A DNA stretch of 64,000 nt from Chitinophaga pinensis (GTDB lineage Bacteria > Bacteroidota > Bacteroidia > Chitinophagales > Chitinophagaceae), in contig LR632930.1 in the NCBI GenBank assembly GCA_902167325.1, positions 3,596,001 through 3,660,000 of the forward strand, read 5' to 3'. Shown here piece by piece: positions 23,568 to 32,021 of this stretch. The first letter of the stretch is position 1. Each line of letters begins with the position of its first letter. The notes below the pieces were generated by a model. That model saw nothing but the letters and a program-made list of their open reading frames with translations. It made no database searches and was not told the DNA's origin. The translations under genes and the position numbers were made by a program.

Positions 23568-25403
23568 ATGAAGAAGCAATTGCTCGTATGGTTACTGGCC
23601 GCCTCCATGGCCAATGCACAGGAATATAAGCCGGTTTCAGGCCGTATTATGTCGACCTGGGCAGAACAGCTTAAAGCCGACAGTGTTTTACAGGAACACC
23701 CCCGCCCGCAGTTTGAAAGGGGCGGCACCTGGAAGAATCTCAACGGATTATGGAATTATGCACTCACTGCACGCAACAGTGGCCGTCCCGCTGCATGGGA
23801 AGGGAAGATCCTCGTGCCTTTCTGTATCGAATCGGCCCTTAGCGGAGTAGGTAAAACAGTGGGGAAAGATAAACTGCTCTGGTACCAGCAAAACTTTACA
23901 CTGCCGGCAGATGCCAAAGGCAAAAAGATATTGCTGCACTTCGGGGCAGTGGACTGGGATACGGAAGTGTATGTGAACGGACAACTGGCCTTACATCATC
24001 AGGGCGGCTTCGACCCCTTCTCTGCCGATATCACCCCATACCTTAAAAAGACGAAGCAGCAGGAAGTGGTCGTAAAAGTATGGGACCCTACAGACGAAGG
24101 TCCTCAGCCCCGTGGCAAACAAGTGCGCAAACCGGAAGGTATCTGGTATACACCTGTTACCGGAATCTGGCAAACGGTATGGCTCGAAACGGTGCCTGTA
24201 ACCTATCTCTCCGCAGTCCGCCAAACCCCTGACATCGACGCACAAACGCTAACCGTGGAAACCACCGTTGTAAACCCTGTGGAAGGTGATCTGGTGAAAC
24301 TGTCAGCCATGAATGGTGAAGCAGTTGTAGCGGAAACAGAAATCGCCCCCGGCGGCACTGCCGTACTAAAGATTACTTCGCCGGAATTATGGTCTCCCGA
24401 AAAGCCCTTCCTCTACGACCTTCGCCTGAGCATTGTACGCAAGGGGAAAGCGGTGGATGAAGTGAAGAGCTACTTTGCGATGCGCAAGATCAGTATGGCG
24501 AAAGATAAGGCCGGTATCCAGCGAATGCTGCTGAATAATAAGTTCCTTTTCCAATACGGTCCGCTCGATCAGGGCTGGTGGCCCGACGGTTTGTATACCG
24601 CACCTTCCGATGCCGCACTGAAGTTTGACGTGGAGAAAACGAAGGAGATGGGCTTTAACATGATCCGCAAACATATCAAGGTAGAGCCTGCACGCTGGTA
24701 TTACCATTGCGATAAGCTGGGGATGCTCGTTTGGCAGGATATGCCCAGCGGCGACCTCGGTAACCACTGGGAAATGCGCCCCGGTATCATTGGCCGTGCG
24801 AACGACAAACAACGCAGTCCTGAATCCGAAGGCTACTACCGCAAAGAGTGGAACGCCATCATGGAAACCCTGCATAATGTGCCCTCCATCGTGGTTTGGG
24901 TGCCTTTCAATGAAGCATGGGGCCAGTTTAAGACGAAAGACATCACCGAATGGACAATGGCCAAAGACCCTTCCCGCCTCGTGAACTCCGCCAGCGGCGG
25001 CAACTTCGAACTTACAGGCCATATTATCGACCTGCATAATTATCCTGACCCTGTTATGCCCGACCCGGTTTATTTTGGCGAAAAGCAGATCATCGTATTA
25101 GGCGAGTTTGGCGGACTGGGCCTGCCGGTTGACGGGCATGTATGGCAACAGAAAGACAACTGGGGATACCAGACTTTCAAAACTGCCGGGGAATTATTTA
25201 CGCGTTATGACAGCTATATGGAGCGGATGGAGAAGCTCATCCGCCAGGGGCTTTCTGCAGCAGTATACACTCAAACCACCGACGTGGAAGTGGAAACGAA
25301 CGGACTAATGACTTACGACCGTAAAGTTTTCAAGAACCCGGTGGAAGCCTTTTACAAAGCACATCAGCGGCTTTACAAATCCGGCCTCGTCAAGATTCCT
25401 TGA
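23568..25403 (+). CDS. glycoside hydrolase family 2 protein (beta-galactosidase-like)
   Basis: 611 residues from the ATG at 23568, which begins a signal peptide (MKKQLLVWLLAASMANAQ). The domain order is GH2 sugar-binding jellyroll (LLHFGAVDWDTEVYVNGQ), immunoglobulin-like domain and TIM barrel. The acid/base is Glu449 in VPFNEAWGQ. The nucleophile is probably Glu513 in LGEFGGLG. It hydrolyses a terminal sugar from an exported-face glycan, probably a beta-galactoside or related glycoside; the exact sugar is not determined. It is not next to SusC/D genes. Confidence 0.87.
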   Translation: MKKQLLVWLLAASMANAQEYKPVSGRIMSTWAEQLKADSVLQEHPRPQFERGGTWKNLNGLWNYALTARNSGRPAAWEGKILVPFCIESALSGVGKTVGKDKLLWYQQNFTLPADAKGKKILLHFGAVDWDTEVYVNGQLALHHQGGFDPFSADITPYLKKTKQQEVVVKVWDPTDEGPQPRGKQVRKPEGIWYTPVTGIWQTVWLETVPVTYLSAVRQTPDIDAQTLTVETTVVNPVEGDLVKLSAMNGEAVVAETEIAPGGTAVLKITSPELWSPEKPFLYDLRLSIVRKGKAVDEVKSYFAMRKISMAKDKAGIQRMLLNNKFLFQYGPLDQGWWPDGLYTAPSDAALKFDVEKTKEMGFNMIRKHIKVEPARWYYHCDKLGMLVWQDMPSGDLGNHWEMRPGIIGRANDKQRSPESEGYYRKEWNAIMETLHNVPSIVVWVPFNEAWGQFKTKDITEWTMAKDPSRLVNSASGGNFELTGHIIDLHNYPDPVMPDPVYFGEKQIIVLGEFGGLGLPVDGHVWQQKDNWGYQTFKTAGELFTRYDSYMERMEKLIRQGLSAAVYTQTTDVEVETNGLMTYDRKVFKNPVEAFYKAHQRLYKSGLVKIP

Positions 25404-25525
25404 GTTTCCGGACATGCGATTATTGCCGGTCATCCCGGAACCGCGGCTACGAGTCGCGGAATGTCAGTATATTGCCAGACTAAACCTGACAACCGTAAAA
25501 TCGCATATTTTAATCAACAACCATT

Positions 25526-28378
25526 ATGAAACGTACGTTTTTGTTACTGACGCTGGCGGCTGCTAGCGTCTTTTCTCTGACGGGGAACCCTCTATACGCC
25601 CAGAAAGTGGCCGCCGGCGGTACAGCAGCAGCAGGCGGGGCAGGGCAGAAGATCCCCGCCGATCCGGATCTGAAAACCGGTAAGCTGAGCAATGGTCTTA
25701 CCTACTACATCCGCAAAAATGCTGAACCCCGTAACCGCGCGGTACTTTACATGGCCCTCAAAGCAGGCTCTCTCATGGAAAGTGATGCGCAGCAGGGACT
25801 GGCTCACTTCACAGAACACATGGCCTTCAACGGCACCAAAGATTTTCCCAAGAACGAACTCATCAACTACCTGCAGAAAGCCGGTGTGAAGTTCGGGGCC
25901 GATCTCAATGCCTACACTTCCTTCGATCAAACTGTTTACCAGTTGCCTATCCCTACCGATAGCGCAGAGCTGTTTAAGAATGGCTTCAAGATCCTCGCCA
26001 ACTGGGCCGGGCACATCAGCATGCTGTCTCCCGACATCGATGAAGAGCGCGGTGTTATCGTGGAAGAAGAGCGCCAGCGTGGTAAGAACGCACAGAGCCG
26101 CATCCAGCAGGAGCTGCTCCCCGTGATCCTGCACGGCTCCCGCTATGCAGAGCGTATCCCCATCGGGAAGATCGATATTATCCAGAACTTTAAGCACGAA
26201 GAGATCCGGAATTTCTACCGCGACTGGTACCGCCCGAACCTCCAGGCAGTTATTGCAGTGGGAGATTTTGACGTGGATGCCGTGGAAGCACTCATAAAAG
26301 AGAACTTCGGCAAGCTCACCAACCCCGCCAAACAGAAGCCGCACGCTTCTTACGACATGCCCGGCAACAAGGAGCCTATCGTGAAAATCGTGACCGATAA
26401 GGAATTCCCTTACAATGTAGCTTTCGCATTCATCCGCCAGTCCGGCAAACCTACCCATACCACTTCCGATATCCGGAACAGCATGGTGATTAATATGGCA
26501 AACGCAATGCTGGGCGCACGCATCAGTGAAATGAAACAGAAAGGCACTGCGCCTTTCGTGGAAGGGTCCGCTTCCTACGGTTCTTACCAGCAGGGCCTCA
26601 TTCCCAACCTCAATTCTGCTACTTTACTCGCCGTAACCAAGAACGGGGCCGATCTGGCTAAAGGTCTTGCCGGTGTTATGACGGAGTTTGAGCGCATGGT
26701 ACAATTCGGCTTTACCGCTTCCGAACTGGAAGTGGTAAAGAAACAAACAGAAGCCGCCAACGAAAAAGCAAACCGTGAGAAAGATAAAATCCCTTCCAAC
26801 ACTTTCGTACAGGCTTACCTGAAGAACTTCATGTACGGCTCACCGGTACTCAGCCCCGATTTCCGTTATGAGATCTCCAAAAAGTTCCTGAACGAGATCA
26901 CACTGGAAGAAATCAACGCAGCAGCTAAGAAGATGCTGGGTAAAGAAAATATGACCATCATCGTACAGGCACCGGAAAAGGAAAAAGCCACACTTCCTAC
27001 TGCAGAACAGCTCCTTACTGCGCTCCGCGATGCAGGAAAAGGCCTGAAACCTTACGAAGACAATATGATCAACAAGCCGCTGCTGGAAAAGAAACCCATC
27101 GCCGGTAAAGTAACCAGCACTGAAAAGATCGAAGGCATCGGCGTTACCAAACTCACGCTTTCCAATGGCGTAGTGGTTTACCTGAAACCTACCGATTTCA
27201 AGAACGACCAGATCATCTTCTCCTCCTACGGACAGGGTGGTAACTCTCAGGCAGATGATAAGGATCTGACGGCCGTGAATTATGCCGGTAACATCCCTGC
27301 TGATGGTATTGGTGATTTCGATAACGCTTCGCTGCGTAAAATGCTGGCAGGTACTACCGGTTCCGCACAGTCCTACATTAGCGAACTCTATCAGGGCTAT
27401 AGCGGCAGTGCTTCCCCGAAAGACCTGGAAACCGCTCTGCAACTGGTGTACGCTTATGCTACTAATCCCCGGAAAGATCCCGTAATGTTCAAAAAGAACC
27501 TGGAAGATTACATCGTATACATCCAGAATTCTGATGACAGTCCGGATAACGTGTTCGGTGATACCGTTAACGCTGTGCTGACCGGTAACAGCATCCGTGA
27601 AAAGAAAGCTACGGTAGCAGATATTGCCCAGATCAACCTCGACCGTTCTTTCGAATTCTACAGGAGCCGTTTTGCGGACAACAGCGGGCAGACATTCGTG
27701 TTTGTGGGCAACTTCGATATCGCCGCTATCACTCCGCTGCTGGAAACTTACCTTGGTGGCCTTCCGGCAAATAACCGTGCAGAGAAGTACATCGATCGTG
27801 GTGTTCGCCCCCTCAGCGGTAAAGTGGAGCGAATCGTGAAAAAAGGTATTGAAGACAAAGCACAGGTGAAACTGTTCTTCTACAACAGCTACCCCTTCAG
27901 CATGGAGAACAATATGCAGCTGAGTGCTCTGAGCGACATCCTGGAGTTCAAGGTACTGGAGCGCCTCCGCGAGAAAGAAGGTGGGGTGTACAGTCCGAAT
28001 GTAGGCGTTGGCTACGAGAAGCTGCCTTATGGCAACTACAACCTGTCCATTTCCTTCAGCTGCGCACCGGCTAATGTAGACAAACTGGTGAACGCTTCGC
28101 TGGAAGAGATCGAAAAGATCAAGAAGAACGGTGCTACTGCCGATGATGTGGAGAAGTTCAAAGCAGAATACCGCCGCGCACTGGAGGTAAACCTCCGCGA
28201 GAACAATTTCTGGCTGAACTATCTCACCAGCAAATTCAAGAACGGTGAAGATCCTACTTCTGTGTTAACGCAGAACGAGCGCCTGAACAAGGTAACACCC
28301 GAGAGCGTGAAGGCAGCAGCCAACACTTACCTCAGCAATGCCAACTACTTCAAAGCGGCACTTGTGCCCGAGAAATAG
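25526..28378 (+). CDS. M16 family zinc metallopeptidase
   Basis: 950 residues with a signal peptide (MKRTFLLLTLAAASVFSLTGNPLYAQ). The inverted zinc motif His94-FTE97-His98 (HxxEH), with a downstream Glu in EERGVIVEEERQRG, marks the active first half. The second half (from about 530) is the inactive paired domain typical of pitrilysin-like proteases. It is expected to be periplasmic and to degrade peptides. A stand-alone transcript with a strong terminator. The length is normal for the fused two-half form. Confidence 0.93.
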   Translation: MKRTFLLLTLAAASVFSLTGNPLYAQKVAAGGTAAAGGAGQKIPADPDLKTGKLSNGLTYYIRKNAEPRNRAVLYMALKAGSLMESDAQQGLAHFTEHMAFNGTKDFPKNELINYLQKAGVKFGADLNAYTSFDQTVYQLPIPTDSAELFKNGFKILANWAGHISMLSPDIDEERGVIVEEERQRGKNAQSRIQQELLPVILHGSRYAERIPIGKIDIIQNFKHEEIRNFYRDWYRPNLQAVIAVGDFDVDAVEALIKENFGKLTNPAKQKPHASYDMPGNKEPIVKIVTDKEFPYNVAFAFIRQSGKPTHTTSDIRNSMVINMANAMLGARISEMKQKGTAPFVEGSASYGSYQQGLIPNLNSATLLAVTKNGADLAKGLAGVMTEFERMVQFGFTASELEVVKKQTEAANEKANREKDKIPSNTFVQAYLKNFMYGSPVLSPDFRYEISKKFLNEITLEEINAAAKKMLGKENMTIIVQAPEKEKATLPTAEQLLTALRDAGKGLKPYEDNMINKPLLEKKPIAGKVTSTEKIEGIGVTKLTLSNGVVVYLKPTDFKNDQIIFSSYGQGGNSQADDKDLTAVNYAGNIPADGIGDFDNASLRKMLAGTTGSAQSYISELYQGYSGSASPKDLETALQLVYAYATNPRKDPVMFKKNLEDYIVYIQNSDDSPDNVFGDTVNAVLTGNSIREKKATVADIAQINLDRSFEFYRSRFADNSGQTFVFVGNFDIAAITPLLETYLGGLPANNRAEKYIDRGVRPLSGKVERIVKKGIEDKAQVKLFFYNSYPFSMENNMQLSALSDILEFKVLERLREKEGGVYSPNVGVGYEKLPYGNYNLSISFSCAPANVDKLVNASLEEIEKIKKNGATADDVEKFKAEYRRALEVNLRENNFWLNYLTSKFKNGEDPTSVLTQNERLNKVTPESVKAAANTYLSNANYFKAALVPEK

Positions 28379-28398
28379 TATTTGCATAATACCATTTA

Positions 28399-28434
28399 AA
28401 AGCGCCCCGCCAGAATTGCGGGGCGCTTTTTTAT
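28399..28434 (+). terminator. intrinsic terminator
   Basis: AAAGCGCCCCGC pairs with GCGGGGCGCTTTTTT, 20 bases after the M16 gene. Confidence 0.9.
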
Positions 28435-28584
28435 ATATAATATTTTGAGCGAAAGTCTGCAATTGAAGTTGTATTCAATCCGACTTTTACAATGCAGGTG
28501 AAGATGTGGTTTATAGTTTACCCGGTTTAGCCAGGTAATTGGCAACTTTGGTATTTGTCTCCTCCCGTTTTCTCAGACTTTTTA

Positions 28585-28592
28585 TAATTTCG
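28585..28592 (+). promoter_or_regulatory. -7 box TAATTTCG next to a start codon
   Basis: TAATTTCG (one mismatch to TAnnTTTG) ends five bases before the ATG at 28598. The nearest TTTG (28554-28557) is 27 bases upstream, longer than usual. Confidence 0.4.
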
Positions 28593-28597
28593 CAGGC

Positions 28598-29368
28598 ATG
28601 CTGGAGGAAACGATCTTATTATGCCTTGTGTCATTTTTTGCCGGATTTATTGATGCGATAGTAGGCGGAGGCGGCTTACTGCAAACCCCGGCTATTATGA
28701 TCATCCTGCCCCAATACCCGGTAGCCACATTATTAGGAACCACTAAAATCCCTTCATTTTCCGGAACCACCCTGGCCGCCTGGCGTTATTCCCGGCATGT
28801 AAACCTCGACTGGAAACTGCTCGCGCAGGTGGCATTGCTCGCCTTCGGCGGGGCTTTTTTAGGGGCTTATTGTGTTTCCATGATCGATAACCGGATCATA
28901 AAGCCCATTATTTTCTTCGTGTTAATTATCGTTGCCGGATACACTTATTTCAATAAAAGCTTCGGACAGCCCCGCAACATTGACCATACCCGTACCACTC
29001 AACTGGCACTGGGAATGTTTGCCGGTTTCGGTATCGGGTTTTACGACGGACTCATCGGACCGGGTGCAGGTACTTTCCTAATCCTCGTCTTTATCGCTTT
29101 CATGGGATATGATTTCCTCCATGCTTCCGCCAGTGCCAAACTGATCAATATGGCTACCAACATTGCATCCTTGTCATATTTCGCACTTGCCGGACATGTG
29201 TTATACAAATTCGCTATTCCCATGGCCGTTTGTAACATGACTGGGGCCTTTTTCGGCACCCGGCTGGCCCTGCTGAAGGGTAATGCCTTCATCAGGATCT
29301 TCTTTCTCATCATCGTTTTCGCCACCCTGCTTCGCTTCGCCTGGGATATATGGGTGGCGAATAGCTGA
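28598..29368 (+). CDS. TauE/SafE (DUF81) family membrane transporter
   Basis: 256 residues, about eight hydrophobic helices. The N-terminal motif VSFFAGFIDAIVGGGGLLQTPAIM and the second-half repeat MFAGFGIGFYDGLIGPGAGTFLIL are the duplicated signature of the TauE/SafE family. Members export sulfite, sulfoacetate or other organic anions across the inner membrane. The substrate here is unknown; no sulfur genes adjoin it, the TsdA-like operon being 16 kb away. Confidence 0.9.
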   Translation: MLEETILLCLVSFFAGFIDAIVGGGGLLQTPAIMIILPQYPVATLLGTTKIPSFSGTTLAAWRYSRHVNLDWKLLAQVALLAFGGAFLGAYCVSMIDNRIIKPIIFFVLIIVAGYTYFNKSFGQPRNIDHTRTTQLALGMFAGFGIGFYDGLIGPGAGTFLILVFIAFMGYDFLHASASAKLINMATNIASLSYFALAGHVLYKFAIPMAVCNMTGAFFGTRLALLKGNAFIRIFFLIIVFATLLRFAWDIWVANS

Positions 29369-29560
29369 TTAATTCTTAGATATTACTTATTGAAAATGAA
29401 CTGATAATGTGGGTGATTTCCATGTCAGACGGTTGTTTGTGCCATCTATTGAGCATTGTTATGGCCCGGTTCCCCTCATTCCAACTCCGGTCTTCAGGCA
29501 GGAAGGCTATTAACATAATCCGCGGTTAAGCTGCAGATACCCCGGGGGTATCCCGTAGAT

Positions 29561-29633
29561 AAGCCGCCCTTATATAGGGGCGGCTTATGGGCGGCTTAAG
29601 GGCGGGATATAGGCGGCTTAAGGGCGGCTTATC
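29561..29633. repeat. five-copy 11-base tandem repeat with an inverted first unit
   Basis: Five head-to-tail units of GGCGGCTTAAG fill 29579-29633. Units 2 and 4 are identical; units 1 and 5 differ at the end; unit 3 is GGCGGGATATA. Just before them AAGCCGCCC at 29561-29569 is the reverse complement of the unit, so it can pair with unit 1 across TTATATAG. Confidence 0.85.
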
Positions 29634-29685
29634 TCATTTTTTACCGTGCCTTTTAGTTGGCTGCAGGAGGGAGATTCCCTGAATA

Positions 29686-29712
29686 CAAAAAGGCGCCCGC
29701 AAGCGGACGCCC
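29686..29712 (-). terminator. terminator of the cytochrome/beta-helix/receptor operon
   Basis: On the minus strand GGCGTCCGC-TT-GCGGGCGCC is followed by TTTTTG, about 30 bases after the stop at 29744. Confidence 0.75.
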
Positions 29713-29743
29713 ATTGCTGGCAAGGGATGTATGATTCTTAAGA

Positions 29744-30754
29744 TTACCTTGGGAGTTGGCGTATCCATTCCGCAATGAGGGCCACCCCCTCGCGGTGGGT
29801 TACCGTGCGTGCCAGTTCAGGCATTGCCGTTCCCGGTTCAGTGCTGTTCATCCGGTAATGGAGGATGGATGCCGCCGGGTCGCCGGGTACTACGTCGTAA
29901 TCGAGTCCTCCGGCGCCATTTCCGGCGCTTACCGGTCCTTTGAAGATACCGAGCCGGGACGGTGCTTCCTGACCGTATTCGAGGAATAAACCGGTATTAT
30001 CGGCATCGCCGCCTTTGGTGTGGCAATGGGCGCAGTTCACGTCGAGGTAGGCACGGGCACGCTCATTAACCGAAAAATGCGCACTGTCGTTCCAGACTGG
30101 GAAAGGCACCCGCTTCGAAGCGTCAGGGACGCCCTGAATGATGCCGGAAGCTGCCCATTTTTCCAGTTGACCCTGGTAATTGACGTTACGCGCCTTAGGA
30201 CCAATAGGGATGAGCGAGCCTGCCGAGGCATGGCAACGCTTGCAATCGTTGGTATTCGGGATCACGTAGTGCGTGGGGATGCGGTTGCCGCTGTCGTCAG
30301 TAAGGGTAATGGGCACCTGGGCGCCCGCCACCCATTTCACGGCTTCCGTTTGCTCTGCGTTCCATTTGTAATTCATGACTTTCCACTTCCCGTCCGCCAC
30401 ATCCTTATGCAGAAGGCGGGTTTCGAGGAGTACTTCTTTACCCAGCCTGTCGCGGTACGCGAAGTTCTTGATCAGGTACGTGCCATCAGGGAAACCCAGT
30501 GAGCCGGTGTCGGTGTACTGCATGGTACTGCCTTCGGGCAAAACAATAAAGCGTTTTTTAACCGTGTAATCGGTGAAGAGCGGCGTTGCCAGCTCGTAAG
30601 GGTGCACCCGCGGGGAGGGCGACAGATCCTTCAGTTGTCCGGTAAAGAAACCGTACTCCGAAAGCTTATCGAGGAACCCCGCCCGGTGCTTAGCGGGCTG
30701 GGCGCAGCCCGTTGCGAACATTCCGATCCATGCCAGAGCTATCACTATTCTCAT
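29744..30754 (-). CDS. SO2930-type dihaem c-type cytochrome lipoprotein
   Basis: 336 residues. The lipobox ATGC puts the lipidated Cys at 17. Two haem sites are seen: CKRCH (Cys171-His175) and CAHCH (Cys241-His245). The opening LSEYGFFTGQLKDLSPSPRVHPYELATPLFTDYTVKKRFIVLPEG is characteristic of the HNE_0200/SO2930 family, known to be encoded next to a parallel beta-helix protein, as here (11-base gap). Electron transfer at the envelope is expected; the donor and acceptor are unknown. Confidence 0.88.
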   Translation of the reverse strand: MRIVIALAWIGMFATGCAQPAKHRAGFLDKLSEYGFFTGQLKDLSPSPRVHPYELATPLFTDYTVKKRFIVLPEGSTMQYTDTGSLGFPDGTYLIKNFAYRDRLGKEVLLETRLLHKDVADGKWKVMNYKWNAEQTEAVKWVAGAQVPITLTDDSGNRIPTHYVIPNTNDCKRCHASAGSLIPIGPKARNVNYQGQLEKWAASGIIQGVPDASKRVPFPVWNDSAHFSVNERARAYLDVNCAHCHTKGGDADNTGLFLEYGQEAPSRLGIFKGPVSAGNGAGGLDYDVVPGDPAASILHYRMNSTEPGTAMPELARTVTHREGVALIAEWIRQLPR

Positions 30755-30765
30755 TTCTGCTAATA

Positions 30766-32010
30766 CTATTTACAAATGAATGGTTGCATATCCGTGCCCG
30801 GTTTCCAGGCTGGTGTGCCAATGTTCATACCGTCTGCATTCACAAACAGGTTCTCACCCGGTTGCTGGATACAGATGGAATCGGGATTGATTTTCTTTTC
30901 CTGTGTAATGACGTTGGTGCTGATACCATCGTATACGATAGGCGGTATCCGTTTGCCGATTGCTTTCTCAATACCTACGAGGATCTGCCCGGTATGGTGC
31001 TGGTATGCTGCCTCAGGGAAAGCTGGTCCCATCTCTATCGTATTGTTATGGATATAGATGTTTTTGGAAACGGGGAAGTAGCTGGCGTTGATCTTTTCGC
31101 CTGCTTTAGCATCCACGAAAAAGCCTGATACAAGTGCAATGGCGGCTGAATTGTTGTTGATGATCTTGTTATTGTAGATCTCCACATCAGACGTGGCCTG
31201 GATAATAATACCGCAGCCGGGTGCTGCATTGCCTACGCCCCAGGTGGTACCGAAGCTGCCGGATTTTGCGAAGTTCCGCTCGTTGTTGTCGTGGATGTTG
31301 TTGTTGTAAGCCTTCACCTGTCCGCCGCGCTGGGAGAGGTCCGGGAGGTCGAAAACGAGGAAGCCGGCGGTATTGCCATAAAACTCATTGTCGTATACTT
31401 CTGCGTTAGTGGTGTTCTCGATTTCGCAGCCGGCTACGTTTTTATATGCTTTGCTCATTCTTACGATAGCCTTGTTGGATTGCCCTACATAGATGCCTGC
31501 ATCAGATGCGCCTTCGGCGTAACAGTCTTCTACCAGTACGTTATTGCAAAGTACGGGATAAATACCGTAACCGCCGCTGGTAGAGTCCGCTACGGCCCAT
31601 ATGGCATGTACATCGCGGATTACTACATGCTCGCTCTTGTTGACTTTCAGCAGATCGCCCTTCGATTCACGGATGGTCATGCCGGTGATGGTAAACCCTT
31701 TCAGCTCCGCCACACGGATGCCTTCACCTCCCTGCGTCTGGGCAGAGAAGTCGAGGATTGTTTTGCCTGAGCCGGCCCCGCTGATACGGATGTGCTTCAG
31801 CTGAACGAGACTGAGGTTATTGAACTTGTATGTTCCTTCTTTCAGCTCAATGGCGCTGCTGTCTGTCAGCGTAAGGAACGCTTCTGTGATCTTGCTTTCT
31901 TCTCCGGGACCGAACACAAGTGTTTGCTTGTATCCGTCCGCGGGCGGCTTTTCAGGAGTGCTGCAGGCCGCTGTCATTGCGAGGGCCAGCAGAGAAATGT
32001 AATATTTCAT
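30766..32010 (-). CDS. parallel beta-helix lipoprotein (partner of SO2930-type cytochrome)
   Basis: 414 residues. MKYYISLLALAMTAAC is a lipoprotein signal with Cys16. The body is a right-handed beta-helix. Successive rungs include LVQLKHIRISGAGSGKTILDF, VRIVIRDVHAIW-like NVLVEDCYAEGASDAGIYVG, KAYKNVAGCEIENTTNAEVYDNEFYGNTAGF and VEIYNNKIINNNSAAIALV. It resembles the uncharacterised family found beside SO2930-type cytochromes. Polysaccharide binding or lyase activity is possible but no catalytic residues are evident. It lies 11 bases after the TonB receptor gene. Confidence 0.87.
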   Translation of the reverse strand: MKYYISLLALAMTAACSTPEKPPADGYKQTLVFGPGEESKITEAFLTLTDSSAIELKEGTYKFNNLSLVQLKHIRISGAGSGKTILDFSAQTQGGEGIRVAELKGFTITGMTIRESKGDLLKVNKSEHVVIRDVHAIWAVADSTSGGYGIYPVLCNNVLVEDCYAEGASDAGIYVGQSNKAIVRMSKAYKNVAGCEIENTTNAEVYDNEFYGNTAGFLVFDLPDLSQRGGQVKAYNNNIHDNNERNFAKSGSFGTTWGVGNAAPGCGIIIQATSDVEIYNNKIINNNSAAIALVSGFFVDAKAGEKINASYFPVSKNIYIHNNTIEMGPAFPEAAYQHHTGQILVGIEKAIGKRIPPIVYDGISTNVITQEKKINPDSICIQQPGENLFVNADGMNIGTPAWKPGTDMQPFICK

Positions 32011-32021
32011 GTAGATGGTTT

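Larger units (their letters stand above)
29369..29743. other. 375-base intergenic region with tandem repeats
   Basis: No ORF of note. The only structure is the 11-base tandem repeat and inverted repeat at 29561-29633, and the terminator of the minus-strand operon near 29700. Confidence 0.6.

Noticed and set aside
29561-29633. CRISPR-like array
   Set aside because: The units are 11 bases and head to tail with no spacers, and no cas gene is present.
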